From Glandiceps talaboti (Eukaryota; Hemichordata; Enteropneusta; Spengelidae), in the NCBI RefSeq assembly GCF_964340395.1, contig NC_135565.1, positions 8,564,242 through 8,628,241 on the forward strand: a stretch of 64,000 bases of DNA, in the 5' to 3' direction. Below the pieces are notes generated by a model. It saw only the letters and a program-made list of their open reading frames with translations, had not been told where the DNA came from and did not search any database. Of this stretch, positions 50,421 to 62,045 are shown piece after piece. Made by a program: the position numbers and the translations under genes. How positions within the stretch are numbered: position 1 is the stretch's first letter; each line of letters starts with the position of its first letter.

Positions 50421-51105
50421 TAGTCCTGCTTACATGCCGGTGCACGAGTCTGTATTACTGACTTGACTAGTCCTGCTTACAAAAACATGCCGGTGCACGA
50501 GTTTGTATTACTGACTTGACTCTAAACACCGTCATGCAAAGAGCAATAGACTGGAGTTTGCCTATTACAACACCGCAAGCAAAATGTACCCGCGCCAATG
50601 GACGCTTTCACGGTTATTGAATTACCTACCGACCGATCAAATATTTGCAACGGATCGAATATCTACGCCATTTCCATTCCTCTGACGGTAGTATTCCCTG
50701 CTCAGATCACAAAAAGCGTCGAAATCGGACCTTTTCAAGTGCGAACTGCAACATTCAACTAACACTCGTAACACCGCCACATTTGATATCGTTGAGTGAG
50801 ATGAATAATTACCCAGAGACACTTGCGCCGACGTACGTAAGGAGAAGTGATTAAATTTACGATAGAATTGAAAAGTTCCGATTTTGATAGTTTTGGTCAT
50901 CTGCTATAGGACTTTTGCAGTCAAAATGAGGTAAACCGACTAAATAATAGATTTATTGCTAATATTTGACCACTGGGCGATTTTATTCCTTAGTTACCGG
51001 CATTTTTTGTAAGTCCGTATTTCACGGCTGGCTCTTCGCAGGACGGAGGGGGAGGGACAATTGTCAGAATCGAGTCCCGAATTCCTCCGTATGCAAGCAG
51101 GACTA
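50421..51105. mobile_element. non-autonomous DNA transposon with 9-bp target duplication
   Basis: The left end TAGTCCTGCTTACAT and the reverse complement of the right end TAGTCCTGCTTGCAT match at 14 of 15 positions. Directly outside both ends is GGCACATAG (50412-50420 and 51106-51114), a perfect 9-bp duplication. The terminal about 47 bp is tandemly repeated inside the left end (second copy from about 50468). The interior (685 bp in total) holds no recognisable transposase. An 8-9-bp duplication suggests hAT or Mutator-like mobilisation. Confidence 0.85.
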
Positions 51106-52674
51106 GGCACATAGTAGCATGATATAATTTAATACAGGTATAAAGGAAGGCGTTAGCTATTAGTCACATTTACATACTTACTTCTATATACATCCTTTTT
51201 TAGCAAATGAGCAAATTGACCAAATTGACCAAATGTTGAGCTTGTGGAGGTTGAATGTTCAAATTTCAAGATTCGAATCATTCGATCTCGCGACAAGACA
51301 GAGAAGTAAATTATACGACCGTTGGGGCGCTATTCAATCGGTGCAGCGTCCCGCGATCCCGTACGTATACAGTCAGTATTCTATTTGTATTCCAGTGCGA
51401 TTCGATATCGAGTTAAATATATGTGTTTCTCTGTGTATTATAATTAGATATTAATTAGCGATTCGGGATACTGAAATAATGATTAACAAGAACTTGACGA
51501 AACTTGTTGATGTTGTCTATATTCACGTTATTCAATATTGTTATAGACACCAGAATTGTTGCCTCATGCCCTTACGCGAACCAGGGCAATGCTACACTCA
51601 CTGTCGTAGTTTTCGCGGACAGACTCTGTTTTCGGACAGATATCGACTAGTCCCCGGCGCGATCGTCGTCGTTTTCTCCGGAACTGCCATATTGTCATGC
51701 TCAAGCATTCGTACGAAAGATCAGGCAATACTGCAATTTTGATTCAACACCAATCTTGTGGTATCGGTTTTGATAGCACTAATATCGGCGATCACAAAGT
51801 TACCGTATGTAACAACACTGCTGTAGTTGTCAGTGTTTTCGCTACATCTTAAAGTACGCGGAAATGTTACAAAACCACTTCGCTCTTATTTAAATCTGCA
51901 AATATTTCAGTAATAGTTTTCTTCCAGTGCTCCGTTCAAACTAGATGACATCTTCCATGAAATCTTGATGTTTTTTGAACGAAAATATGTTACGTATCTG
52001 GAGCAAAGAAGTGTATCAGATATCGGACAGTGCTCACGTTTACGCGCCCAAGACATAGACTGCCAAGCGGCGCCATGAACTGTGATCGAATCCCGGGGGG
52101 TCGAATTCGGTAGTACTAGTACTAGTAGGACAGTGTTCATGATAATTCCTTTGCAAAAACAATCAATTTTAGTGTAACAGTGATTAAAATACCACAATAC
52201 CAATGTTTTTGCCCAATATTTAAATCAAATGGAGTGGCGAAATTCTTAATTTACGCAACAAATACGTAAATCGGTGTGGAAGTTCGTGTCCGATTACCAA
52301 TACTGTCGTCCGATTACTAAGTCATCCATGTAGATAAATTCGGGGACTACGTCATCCACAAAGTTACTTCTGACTATAAACCACGTTGAAAAAAGACCAT
52401 AAAAGGAAAATGTCTAAGCAGCAATGATGGGTGTTACTTTTTTGCAGCTTTTATCCAATAGTAATCGTCGAATAACTTGACCCTGTCCGAAAACTGCGAC
52501 AGTGGGTGTATAGCGAGGGACGTAGGACCGAAACGTGGCAAAAAAGGCACGAGCTACTGTCGACAGTCCAGTCCAGAGTGATCATGCTACACGGCATGTC
52601 ACCTGAGCTCAGCAACTAGTATTAAAGTGGGCCAAGGCCAGCTAATCGTACGTCAGAGTAGAAGAGTAGATATA

Positions 52675-52684
52675 CGCATGCGCA
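52675..52684. promoter_or_regulatory. NRF1-like site
   Basis: CGCATGCGCA matches the palindromic core of the NRF1 consensus, about 170 bp upstream of the ATG at 52857. It is consistent with, but not proof of, a promoter here. Confidence 0.4.
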
Positions 52685-52856
52685 TAGTATTTGGCCGACA
52701 TATCATGCATAAATTGGCCGCGTCCAGAATGCATTTACCCAACCGGTTCACCGGTACAGTATGCATAATAATATAACTTGTGGACGATAATTCAAATTAT
52801 CAGTGTGTCACCGTTCTTCAGATACTAGTTAGTGTTCTAGAGCATTACTAGGAATA

Positions 52857-52921
52857 TGGAGTTCTCTCGCAACCAGGCTCACTTAGTAGATCATGTTCTC
52901 AGTGTCAAGACATTTCGCAGG
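52857..52921 (+). CDS. possible orphan first coding exon
   Basis: ATGGAGTTC opens a 65-nt frame (MEFSRNQAHLVDHVLSVKTF then Arg) ending in a strong donor (CGCAG|GTAAGT). An NRF1-like site and CpG-bearing DNA lie upstream. I do not recognise the peptide and find no in-frame partner exon before the THAP transposase. The next exon may lie beyond the window, which would place the transposon in an intron. Chance is possible. Confidence 0.35.
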
Positions 52922-53704
52922 TAAGTCATGTAACTTGTAAGTCCCAGGGGTAAGTCGGTCACGGACGATCTACAATATTGTTCATTGATGACAGTGATCC
53001 ATGCATATAATTATACATATTAGTCAACGAAGGTTCAGCGATAGTGGAGGGGGGAACAAATACACAATTTACTTTGAGTGCTACACTGCTACTACTAGCG
53101 CCAGCGCCAGTTGTATGGCTGTAGTGTACGTTGCACCATGGAGGTATAAAAATAGACACCCGGTATCACCCCTAACTAATGCACGAGTCAATGTCAACCC
53201 CCCCCCCCCCACCTCGGAGCATAGTGGGGGATTTGGAAATTAGTCTTATAAAATTTGTCAAATGCCCCATCCCCCTGGGGCAAGACATTCTGGAAAATCC
53301 CCACCTAAAACAAGTAAAACTCCCAACATTTCCCCTACCCTAATGGGTGGGGCATTAAAAAATTCTGACTGACACACAACCACTCTTTTACGTCCGTGAA
53401 AATGACTACATGTACCTAGGGAGGTCAATATGAGGCAATTGCCCCACCCCTCGGGCATTGTTTCATGGCAAACACGGTCTAATCCCCCACATTTGTCCCG
53501 TATCATTACATTGACTCGTGCATAATACGGATACAAAACACAGGTACAGGTCAAGCTAGGTCAAGCCAGGCCAGGTGAGGTATTGACTGAATATTTTGTT
53601 TGGATTCACATTCACATTTGGATCTAAAGATCCGTCGTCTGGTTTTATTAGCACAACTGAACTGATAAGGTTCAGTAATGATATAGCATCGCAAAGTCAC
53701 TAAG

Positions 53705-53705
<1 letters not shown>

Positions 53706-53739
<34 letters not shown>
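53706..53739. repeat. (TGTC)n microsatellite
   Basis: About eight TGTC units leading into a dispersed repeat body, the same arrangement as at 45718-45776. Confidence 0.9.
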
Positions 53740-54662
53740 GTATTTAAAATGTGATGTGTGTGAACAACTTAAAGTCAAAAACCGCTGAACCGATTACCAT
53801 GCTATTTGGTGGGTATATTACCTTGGGTGTCGAGTTGGGAAATTGTTCAAATCAAAATGATTGCATCACTGGTGTTTGATTTGGGTCAAAAAATGACATT
53901 TTTGGTCAAAACACTTAAAACTCCCAAACCACTGGGCAGATCAGCCTGAAATTTGTGGGAATTTTCTTGAAATGTTCATGACACGATGATTCTATCAGTG
54001 ATATGCACATTAGGGCTAAAATGTGTTTTTTGATCAAAAGTCTATGATTCCAATAGTACTTGGTTGATCATGTTTCTGGAGATGTATAGATCAGGTGATA
54101 TTGATTATGTGATAATCCCATTAGCGATATGCAAATTAGGGCTAAAAAAAACATGATATTTTTGGGTGAAATGCCTGTAGAAATATTTAGGCCAGATGAG
54201 CACAGAATTATTGTTGTATTGATCTAATTAAACCATTAAAGATTTTATTGGGTAAACTGCCATTGGTGCTTTTTTTTGTAATATTTATTGGTTTTCGTGG
54301 CAAATTTCACCTTCTTTTTTATAAATGCTAACTCAAAAATGTAAGCACGCCCTCTGTTGAAAACGTCTAGGATAAATACCCTGAACCACTCAAACAATAT
54401 CTCTCTTGACAGCCATTTATCAATTTTGATTACCGATCACATGGAACATTTAGATCTGTCATAGAGTGTATAGTATGAAATAAGAAAACAACGCCTATTT
54501 GTAACATTGCATACAAAAGAAGTGAATATAAGTATAAATCGTAGATGCACACCCAATTATGGACGTCCACAATTACAAAGCATAAAATGTACTCATCACC
54601 TGACCTGTTTTTTTTGCGCCAACTTCCATTGACCTTTGATGCAACATATATGTTAGTCTCTG

Positions 54663-54759
54663 TTACCCAGACTCTTGCTATTGAGGGCTCCACCACTAGC
54701 AGGGGTAAACCATTTTACCATGCTGGTCGTGGGGCCCTCAATGGCAAGAGTCTGGGTAA
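54663..54759. repeat. near-perfect 97-bp palindrome
   Basis: The outer arm TTACCCAGACTCTTGC and inner arm GGTAAA pair with the reverse complement on the other side over about 46 bp each, with few mismatches and a loop of about 5 bases. It could be a compact foldback MITE. Confidence 0.85.
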
Positions 54760-55715
54760 TCAAGACTATGTATATATATCAATATAATTTAATTTTTCGA
54801 ACATTATAAAAACAGATTAAAATTAAGGCTAACTTTGAAATATTCTTATTATTACACACACTGTTTTTCAACTGTTAAATTATCATGACTAAATTACTAT
54901 ACATCACCCACTGAATAACCTTTGATCCTTTCATCTGGAATGAATTTACATATACACATGATGACATTTCAAAAAAAAAGGAAGGACATATGGAGGGCAT
55001 TAATTTTCATGAAATTTTCTGTAAATTTTTGCAAACTGCCATACATTTTATAGGTTTAAGATGGTCTTGACTGTACCTGTGTTTTGTACCGACTGGAAAG
55101 TACATTGTAACTAATCCATCCATAGTCAGATGTCGAGTCATGGACCTGCACATACATGTACGCGCCATGCATGGAAGGCTATTTAAACTGCCAACCTCTC
55201 AAACACAGAAATAATACAGTTGTCTCTTGATGTTTTTTTATTTTTTTGCCAGAAGTTTGTATCCACCTGCCCCAGCCAAGGCCAATTTATAGTAACTAAT
55301 ATCAATATATACACATTAAATATGTATCATCGTTTATACCACTCCACGAAGGAAGGTTATACATAGCACATAGTACACTTTTGTCTGTCTGTCTCAGCAG
55401 TCTTGCTGTACATCATTTATTTACTTGTAATTTGTATGTCTGTCTGCCTGTGGGTGTAGACACCAGATTTTCTATTTCAGTAATTGTTAGATTATTGAAT
55501 ATTGAGTTAAATCTGAATTGATTTACAAGTTCAGCCTTTGTTTGAGGGCATTGTTCGAAATTCCACACATTCCATTTTGATGCATGTGTGTTACGCTTGA
55601 TTCGGAGGCTACAGAGTAGTGTGAAATAAAACAATAGTTATATGGCTCTGCCAGATTCATAGTATAACTTAGGCTCTGTAGGGCTCCTCCAGATTTACAT
55701 CATACAGCTTCATGT

Positions 55716-56973
55716 CACTCTGCCAGATCTATATTGTAAAGCTCGCTGACACTCTGCCAGATCTATATTGTAAAGCTCGCTGACACTCTGCCAGATCTAT
55801 AACGTAAAGCTCGCTGACACTCTGCCAGGTCTATATCGTAAAGCTCGCTGACACTCTGCCAGGTCTATATCGTAAAGCTCGCTGACACTCTGCCAGATCT
55901 ATATTGTAAAGCTCGCTGACACTCTGCCAGATCTATATTGTAAAGCTCGCTGACACTCTGCCAGATCTATATTGTAAAGCTCGCTGACACTCTGCCAGAT
56001 CTATATTGTAAAGCTCGCTGACACTCTGCCAGATCTATATTGTAAAGCTCGCTGACACTCTGCCAGGTCTATAACGTAAAGCTCGCTGACACTCTGCCAG
56101 ATCTATATCGTAAAGCTCGCTGACACTCTGCCAGGTCTATATCGTAAAGCTCGCTGACACTCTGCCAGATCTATATTGTAAAGCTCACTGACACTCTGCC
56201 AGATCTATATTGTAAAGCTCGCTGACACTCTGCCAGATCTATATTGTAAAGCTCACTGACACTCTGCCAGATCTATATTGTAAAGCTCGCTGACACTCTG
56301 CCAGGTCTATATCATAAAGCTCGCTGACACTCTGCCAGATCTATATTGTAAAGCTCGCTGACACTCTGCCAGATCTATATTGTAAAGCTCGCTGACACTC
56401 TGCCAGATCTATATTGTAAAGCTCGCTGACACTCTGCCAGATCTATATTGTAAAGCTCGCTGACACTCTGCCAGATCTATATTGTAAAGCTCGCTGACAC
56501 TCTGCCAGGTCTATAACGTAAAGCTCGCTGACACTCTGCCAGATCTATATCGTAAAGCTCGCTGACACTCTGCCAGGTCTATATCGTAAAGCTCGCTGAC
56601 ACTCTGCCAGATCTATATTGTAAAGCTCACTGACACTCTGCCAGATCTATATTGTAAAGCTCGCTGACACTCTGCCAGATCTATATTGTAAAGCTCACTG
56701 ACACTCTGCCAGATCTATATTGTAAAGCTCGCTGACACTCTGCCAGATCTATATTGTAAAGCTCGCTGACACTCTGCCAGATCTATAACGTAAAGCTCGC
56801 TGACACTCTGCCAGGTCTATATTGTAAAGCTCACTGACACTCTGCCAGATCTATATTGTAAAGCTCGCTGACACTCTGCCAGATCTATATTGTAAAGCTC
56901 GCTGACACTCTGCCAGATCTATATTGTAAAGCTCGCTGACACTCTGCCAGGTCTATATTGTAAAGCTCGCTGA
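55716..56973. repeat. 34-bp minisatellite, 37 units, with 13-unit higher-order duplication
   Basis: CACTCTGCCAG recurs every 34 bp from 55716 to 56974 without a single indel (37 complete units); degenerate units extend back to about 55640. Units vary at a few sites: A/G after CCAG's second base pair (GATCT or GGTCT), TATTG/TATCG/TAACG, and GCTCG/GCTCA. The order of variants in units 5-17 (55852-56293) is repeated in units 18-30 (56294-56735), with one base difference seen (ATATCG versus ATATCA). The unit length is not a multiple of three, so it is not a coding repeat. Confidence 0.95.
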
Positions 56974-57171
56974 CACTCTGCTAAGAGGCTCTGCCAGATT
57001 CATACTGTCCTCAGTCTAAAGGCTTCACCAGTTATAACAAAGACTCTGTGATATTGTTTTACCTAGAGGACTGTGATTAACTTGTTGGACAATCATTTAA
57101 GACACTGTCTTGTGGAAACAGTTGTTGCATTCAGTGAATGACCAATGTATTGACTGTGAATCGGACTAATC

Positions 57172-57545
57172 CAGTGTTGCAGCCAGCCTTTCGAAAGAGT
57201 GGGACATAGTGTCCCAAGACTTTCATTTTTGTGGGCCATTATCAATTTTTTGGGGACATCATAAAAAAAGTGCCAATGGCATTGTAGCACAACTGTACAG
57301 CCTTTACAAATATTTACCCATAACAGTATCCATGCTAGATATTTGCAGTTACCTATCCAACCCTGTTGTTATCTATGCAATATACGCAATCATTTGGCTG
57401 TTGTAATAGGCGTGGTCGTATTGCTAAACATATTTACATACAATTTTAGTGTGGGTCGTCTATGACCCGTCACTTCCGAAATTGTGGGTCAGGTCCAAAA
57501 AACGTGTGTCAAATAACCCAAAAACCCCCTCTGGCTGCAACACTG
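57172..57545. mobile_element. hAT-like MITE (374 bp)
   Basis: Perfect 15-bp terminal inverted repeats CAGTGTTGCAGCCAG / CTGGCTGCAACACTG, flanked on both sides by CTAATC (57166-57171 and 57546-57551). The CAGTGTTGC start resembles hAT ends, though hAT normally makes an 8-bp duplication and only 6 bp match here. It ends 170 bp upstream of the THAP transposase start. Confidence 0.82.
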
Positions 57546-57715
57546 CTAATCTGGACTTACCAATAATAGTCGACTTTCCGGTTCTCCCAGCATGCAAAGC
57601 AGTATTTATAGTCAAAACGAGGCGGGGGGATACCTCCGCGATAATCGTCTGCCAGGCATAGCATTTGTATGGGAATTAGCAGACGTCGGTAGACTCCAAT
57701 GTGTATTTTACAGAT

Positions 57716-60700
57716 ATGGGTAAAAAGGACAACTGTTGTGTTCCCTTTTGTTTTCGACAACGTTGGCGTGATGGGGGGAAATATTACAAGTTTCCATTAG
57801 GGCCAAAATCACGTCGAAATGCATGGATTGTAGCTGTACGATCTCATCGTAAAAACCGGCGGTCGTGGCAACCAAGTGTCCATCAAAAAGTATGTGACGT
57901 ACATTTCGTAAACAACATGAAGAGTGATGATCCTAAGTCGTCTTCATACATTCCAACTATTTTTCCTTGGCATAAGAATAAAGGCATCCAGAAAGAAGGG
58001 ACTGGTCAAGTTGTAAACAAGGTTAGTTTAACTTTGAGACATTATACTACATTACAGAAGCTATAAGTGTGATCTTGATCAGAACGTCGTTTTATCAGTG
58101 GTTTACAAAGAAAACTGGCTTTGAAGGTTTCGAAAAAGTCTACTTCTTATCATTATCAAACTAGGTTCACACGACTCTCTTATCAGTTTGTTTATGTCTG
58201 TATTAGTCATGTTGTAACATAAAATTCAAGAGTAAGCTTATTGTCTGGTCCTAAAATAAACTTTCAGGTATAACTTATATGTTCAGTTTTGGGCAAAAAA
58301 TCGCCAACAAACTTGACCCTTGGACAATACAACGAAAAAAATAAACACGACATTCAAGTTAGCACTGAATAATTACAACATATGTGGTCATGGAATTTGT
58401 ATTTTAGCAACTCGTGCTCTTGTGTGTACGGTGCTGACAAGTTGGGAGAATTTTTCGACTTCATTGTGGACTCTAAACGACAGAGATTATGAGTATTTCA
58501 GGATAACCAGGTCAATGTCACATAGAAAGCCATCAATCATCTTTCTACATGGAGTAGCGCTAGTTGCTATTGCTAGATTGACATCAAATATGATTTTCTA
58601 ACTGTTAGTGTTACACTGTAGTGTAGTATACATGTAGTGTAGTGTAGTGTCGGTCGTGTCGTGTAGAGTAGTGGTGAAGTGTAATGTAATGTCTTGTATA
58701 GTGTAGTGTAGTGCAGTGTAGTGTAGTGCAGTGTAGTATCATGTCGTGTCATGCCGTGTGATGTCATGTAGAGTGTTTTTCCATAAAGTACAACTTCTGC
58801 ATGTACAAGTTTGTTTTCTTGTGTTGTTTGAAATACACTCATTTTATATGTATAAACAAAACCAGTATATACTGTTATACATGTATTTCTTTTGTTTTCT
58901 TTTGTTGATTTCATTCATTCAATATTTGCTTCATTTACAATTAATGAAAAAAAAAATGTTTTTGTCATTTTTTGATGAATGATAATCAGTGTTCATGTTA
59001 CTTTGTAATATGTTTTACATTTTATTTTGTCACCCTTGAATAAATTAAATAATTATATCATTTGACATTTCAGGAAAACATGAACAAGGAGTCTGATCAT
59101 AATACAACACAGGACATTAATCATGAGGTGGAAGATGAATGTACAGTAGACCAGGTAGGGAGCTATTTATTTATTGATTGCATTGTATAGATTTCCACTA
59201 ATTAGAATTACTACTTTGCAAGATAATGTGCTGCAAGGAAGTAATACATATTTGTGCTACCACTGTTTTGTTTATATGTGTGTATTTTTGTGTTGTATTA
59301 AGGTTGTCTTTGACGTATTTTGTGTATAAATGTTGTGATAAACCACGGTGCTACAGAGTGTACATTTAACATCATTTCTAACTTTGACAAAACTTTGTAT
59401 GTATTTCAGTGTAAGACATCTAGTGGTGACATAAGCTGTAACTCTTTCACTGGGACAGAGACTAACAGTAAACAGGTAATGATTATTTCCTTATCAGGTT
59501 ATTCAGTATGGTTGTTCCTTATCAAATATTAGAGCATTGAACATTAACAGATGATTATTTATATTATGCACTATGTAAATAGCATTTGGTCCAATGTCAT
59601 CGCGTGATGCTTCAACAATCATGATAGTGATATTTGAAATGTAAAAACTTTTCCAAAGTATGGCAGAAGTAATAGTACAGCAGTAGGCACAGTTGTATCA
59701 GAAATCTTGTATAATATACTAAGTTGTATAGTTATCATGTGATATGGATTTCATGGTATTCTTATGTTATTCTAATTTTTCAGTCAGGTGTTGATGTATG
59801 TGAAAATGTGAATGTATGTTCTACAAAACTGATTGAGTGTGAGTTAGGTTCCAAAACACAGCCACAACCAGAACCACAGTCTAATAGTGCAGAGGTAAGT
59901 CATATTGACATTTGGTAATCTAATTTGATTATAATTTATCAAAATCATTCTATATGATTGGAAATAATTCATTAATGTGAGCAGATACAAAAACAGAAAG
60001 TTCAGTTTGAGTTGTAACACTGTTCTTGTCATTGGGTTTTCACCAGATAATGTAAAGCCAAAAACAAGTAAGAAATCATGTTTGTGTTGTTTGCAGTTAC
60101 AAAATGGAATCACTATATTGTGAGGTTCACTTTGTTTTTAACTGAAAGTTATGTCGATTTCCGGTTCCAAGATGCATTGTGCGAGAGGACGTCGCTTATA
60201 CTGTTACATTTAGCCTTGTTTTGTCTTTGTTACATTTGAAATAACGTTTTCATCAGGAAATAATGGAAAGACATTTTGTCCTCTTTGATTATAAGTTATT
60301 TTATAGAACAAAGACTAAACATCATCAATGCCAGAGAGGTATTTTACGAGTGAACACAGGGTACGGTCAGATGACAACCATCCCCGGGCCCTGAGTAGTG
60401 CATGCAAACCCCTCAGCACGTACACAATACATTGTATTGTATGGAGAGATGTGCAGTGCATCTTGGAACTGGCAACAGGTCTGTTGACTCATTTGACTTG
60501 CAATGAACTTACACCAAGTTTCTTTCCTTTCCCTTAGCAGTTATCAGTCATTTCTACTGACCATGACTACCTCAGGACAACTGCTGATGATTTGTCATTT
60601 AAATTGGAAGAAAACATCAAAATCCAGGATCCTGAGTACTATGCTTATCTTAAGTTCCTAGAAACTCAAAATCATCTCCTAAGGGAGGTTAATGAATTGT

Positions 60701-61653
60701 ACTTTAGTAGACTTTTAACAATTTCTACCATTAAGGATGATAACATACAAATGAAATTTTGGACTGGCTTTCCAAATTTTGCTATATTTTGTGCTATATT
60801 TGAATATCTAGAGTCAAAGGCAGTTAATTTACAGTATTGGCGGGGTGGGAAAGATAAACACACTCATTTCCACAAAATCCATGATTCAAACAAACCTGGT
60901 CCAGACAGAAAGATATCTCTGCAAGATGAATTCTTTATTGTGATGGTTAGATTGAGGGTTGGGTTGTTTACACGAGATTTGGCAAAAAGGGTTGGGGTGT
61001 CTGAATCAACAATATCACGTATTTTTGTCACATGGGTTAATTTTTTAGCTGTTGAATTATCCACCATATGTACCATGCCATCTATTGAAGAAGCTAACCA
61101 AGGAAGATGTCATGCATTTGACAAATTTCCAGACACAAGAGTGGTTGTAGACTGCACAGAGTTATTTTCAGAGACACCATCATCATTAGCAGCAAAGAGG
61201 CAAACATGGAGTGAATACAAACATCATGATACATTCAAATTTTTAGTAGGGATTGGGCCAAATGGTGCAGTGACATATGTTTCTAGAATGTGGGGTGGGC
61301 GAGCCTCGGATAAATGCATAGTTGGTAACAGTAACTTTAAAGATTATTTAGATAAAGGTGACGATGTAATGGCAGACAAGGGTTTCACTGTTTCTGCTGA
61401 ATTAACTGCCATTGGTGTTTCATTAAATGTTCCAGCATTCAAAGGTAGTGATAGGACTCAGTTATCAGCAAGGGAAGTTGAACAGTCTCGTAGAATATCA
61501 GAAGCTCGCATTCATATAGAGAGGGCTATAGGACGTATAAAAGCATTTCATATATTTGACAGTGACATGAAACTTACAATGAATGGTTTAGCAGAGCAAA
61601 TCTTCACAGTTTGTGCTTTCCTAGTGAATTTTCAATCTCCATTCTTAAAATAG
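57716..61653 (+). CDS. THAP-domain / DDE_4 transposase (ISL2EU/Harbinger-like)
   Basis: Exons 57716-58021, 59074-59154, 59410-59475, 59784-59894, 60541-61653, all phase 0 and GT-AG, giving 558 residues. Exon 1 is a THAP zinc finger: C7 (or C8), C12, W37, C60-x2-H63 and a YIPTIF box (78-83) in place of the usual AVPTIF. Exons 2-4 are an acidic, Gln/Pro-containing linker. The last exon holds a helix-turn-helix (about 323-355, DLAKRVGVSESTISRIF) and a DDE_Tnp_4 core with D392 (VVVDCTELF), D467 (VMADKGF) and E515 (HIERAIGRIK). The acceptor before the last exon is a CAG-type pair (TTAGCAG), so one Gln may be optional. An acceptor right before the ATG suggests an untranslated first exon. The protein would bind the element ends through THAP and cut in the nucleus. 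A domesticated THAP9/HARBI1-like host gene is the alternative, but the neighbouring YqaJ gene argues for a transposon. Confidence 0.88.
58612..58785. repeat. degenerate TGTAG pentanucleotide repeat
   Basis: GTGTAGTGTAGTGCAGTGTAG-type runs in the first intron of the THAP transposase gene. The minus-strand Thr-Leu-His-Tyr frame is an artefact of the repeat. Confidence 0.85.
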
Positions 61654-61993
61654 CATTGCAGTAGATGTTGAGAACGTTACCAATGGTAACAAGTCTTCAC
61701 AAAGAAATGATGTGTAAAGAATGTGAGGATCATGGGGTCTTTCTATTGCCAGAATACAGGGGATTAATTGTCTCTCTGATATGGCATGCTACAATATTGA
61801 CATATTTGGGTAGTTTTCTGTCTCACTGAAATTGATACCATCTGACATCAAAACTGCATGCTTGCAATGAATCCCCTGTAGTTGGCCAAAGAAAATGTTG
61901 TGGCAAGTATATTTAGGTGCAGCCAATGGGCAGAGTTGTGGTTTTCATTAACTAAGTTGTTTCAGACCAAAAATGATGTTTTTAATAGAACCC

Positions 61994-62045
61994 CACCCCC
62001 CCCCCCACCAAAACCCCCCCCCCCCCCCAAAAAAAAAAAAAAAAA
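61994..62045. repeat. C-tract followed by A-tract
   Basis: About 16 C directly followed by about 17 A; the same C-then-A arrangement is seen near 44385-44419. The open frame (Pro/Lys) is spurious. Confidence 0.85.

Larger units (their letters stand above)
45003..52856. other. intergenic region rich in microsatellites and MITE-like elements
   Basis: Upstream of the EEP gene and upstream of a possible first exon at 52857. Besides the separately listed elements it contains (AACA)n/(AACT)n at about 45117-45166, a TGTC/GT microsatellite at about 45718-45770, C tracts near 47449-47472 and long stretches with no recognisable feature. Open frames are short with no supported splice sites. CpG content rises between about 49.4 and 52.8 kb, which would suit promoter DNA. 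Confidence 0.5.
52922..55640. other. non-coding stretch with dispersed repeats
   Basis: No supported exon. It contains a C tract at 53199-53210, a (TGTC)n microsatellite at about 53706-53739, and a repeat body with AACCGCTGAACCGATTACC. The phrases GATATGCA(C/A)ATTAGGGCTAAAA occur twice (about 54001 and 54128), as in degraded dispersed repeats. A near-perfect 97-bp palindrome lies at 54663-54759. Confidence 0.5.

Noticed and set aside
50637-50900. Minus-strand frame inside the 685-bp TIR element as a transposase
   Set aside because: Only 87 codons, with no DDE, zinc-finger or other transposase motif.
55716-56973. CRISPR-like array
   Set aside because: Units are contiguous 34-bp tandem repeats with no unique spacers, in animal nuclear DNA.
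52857-58021. Fusion of the orphan exon at 52857 to the THAP exon
   Set aside because: Joining the phase-2 donor at 52921 to the acceptor before 57714 gives AGA TAT GGG TAA, an immediate stop.
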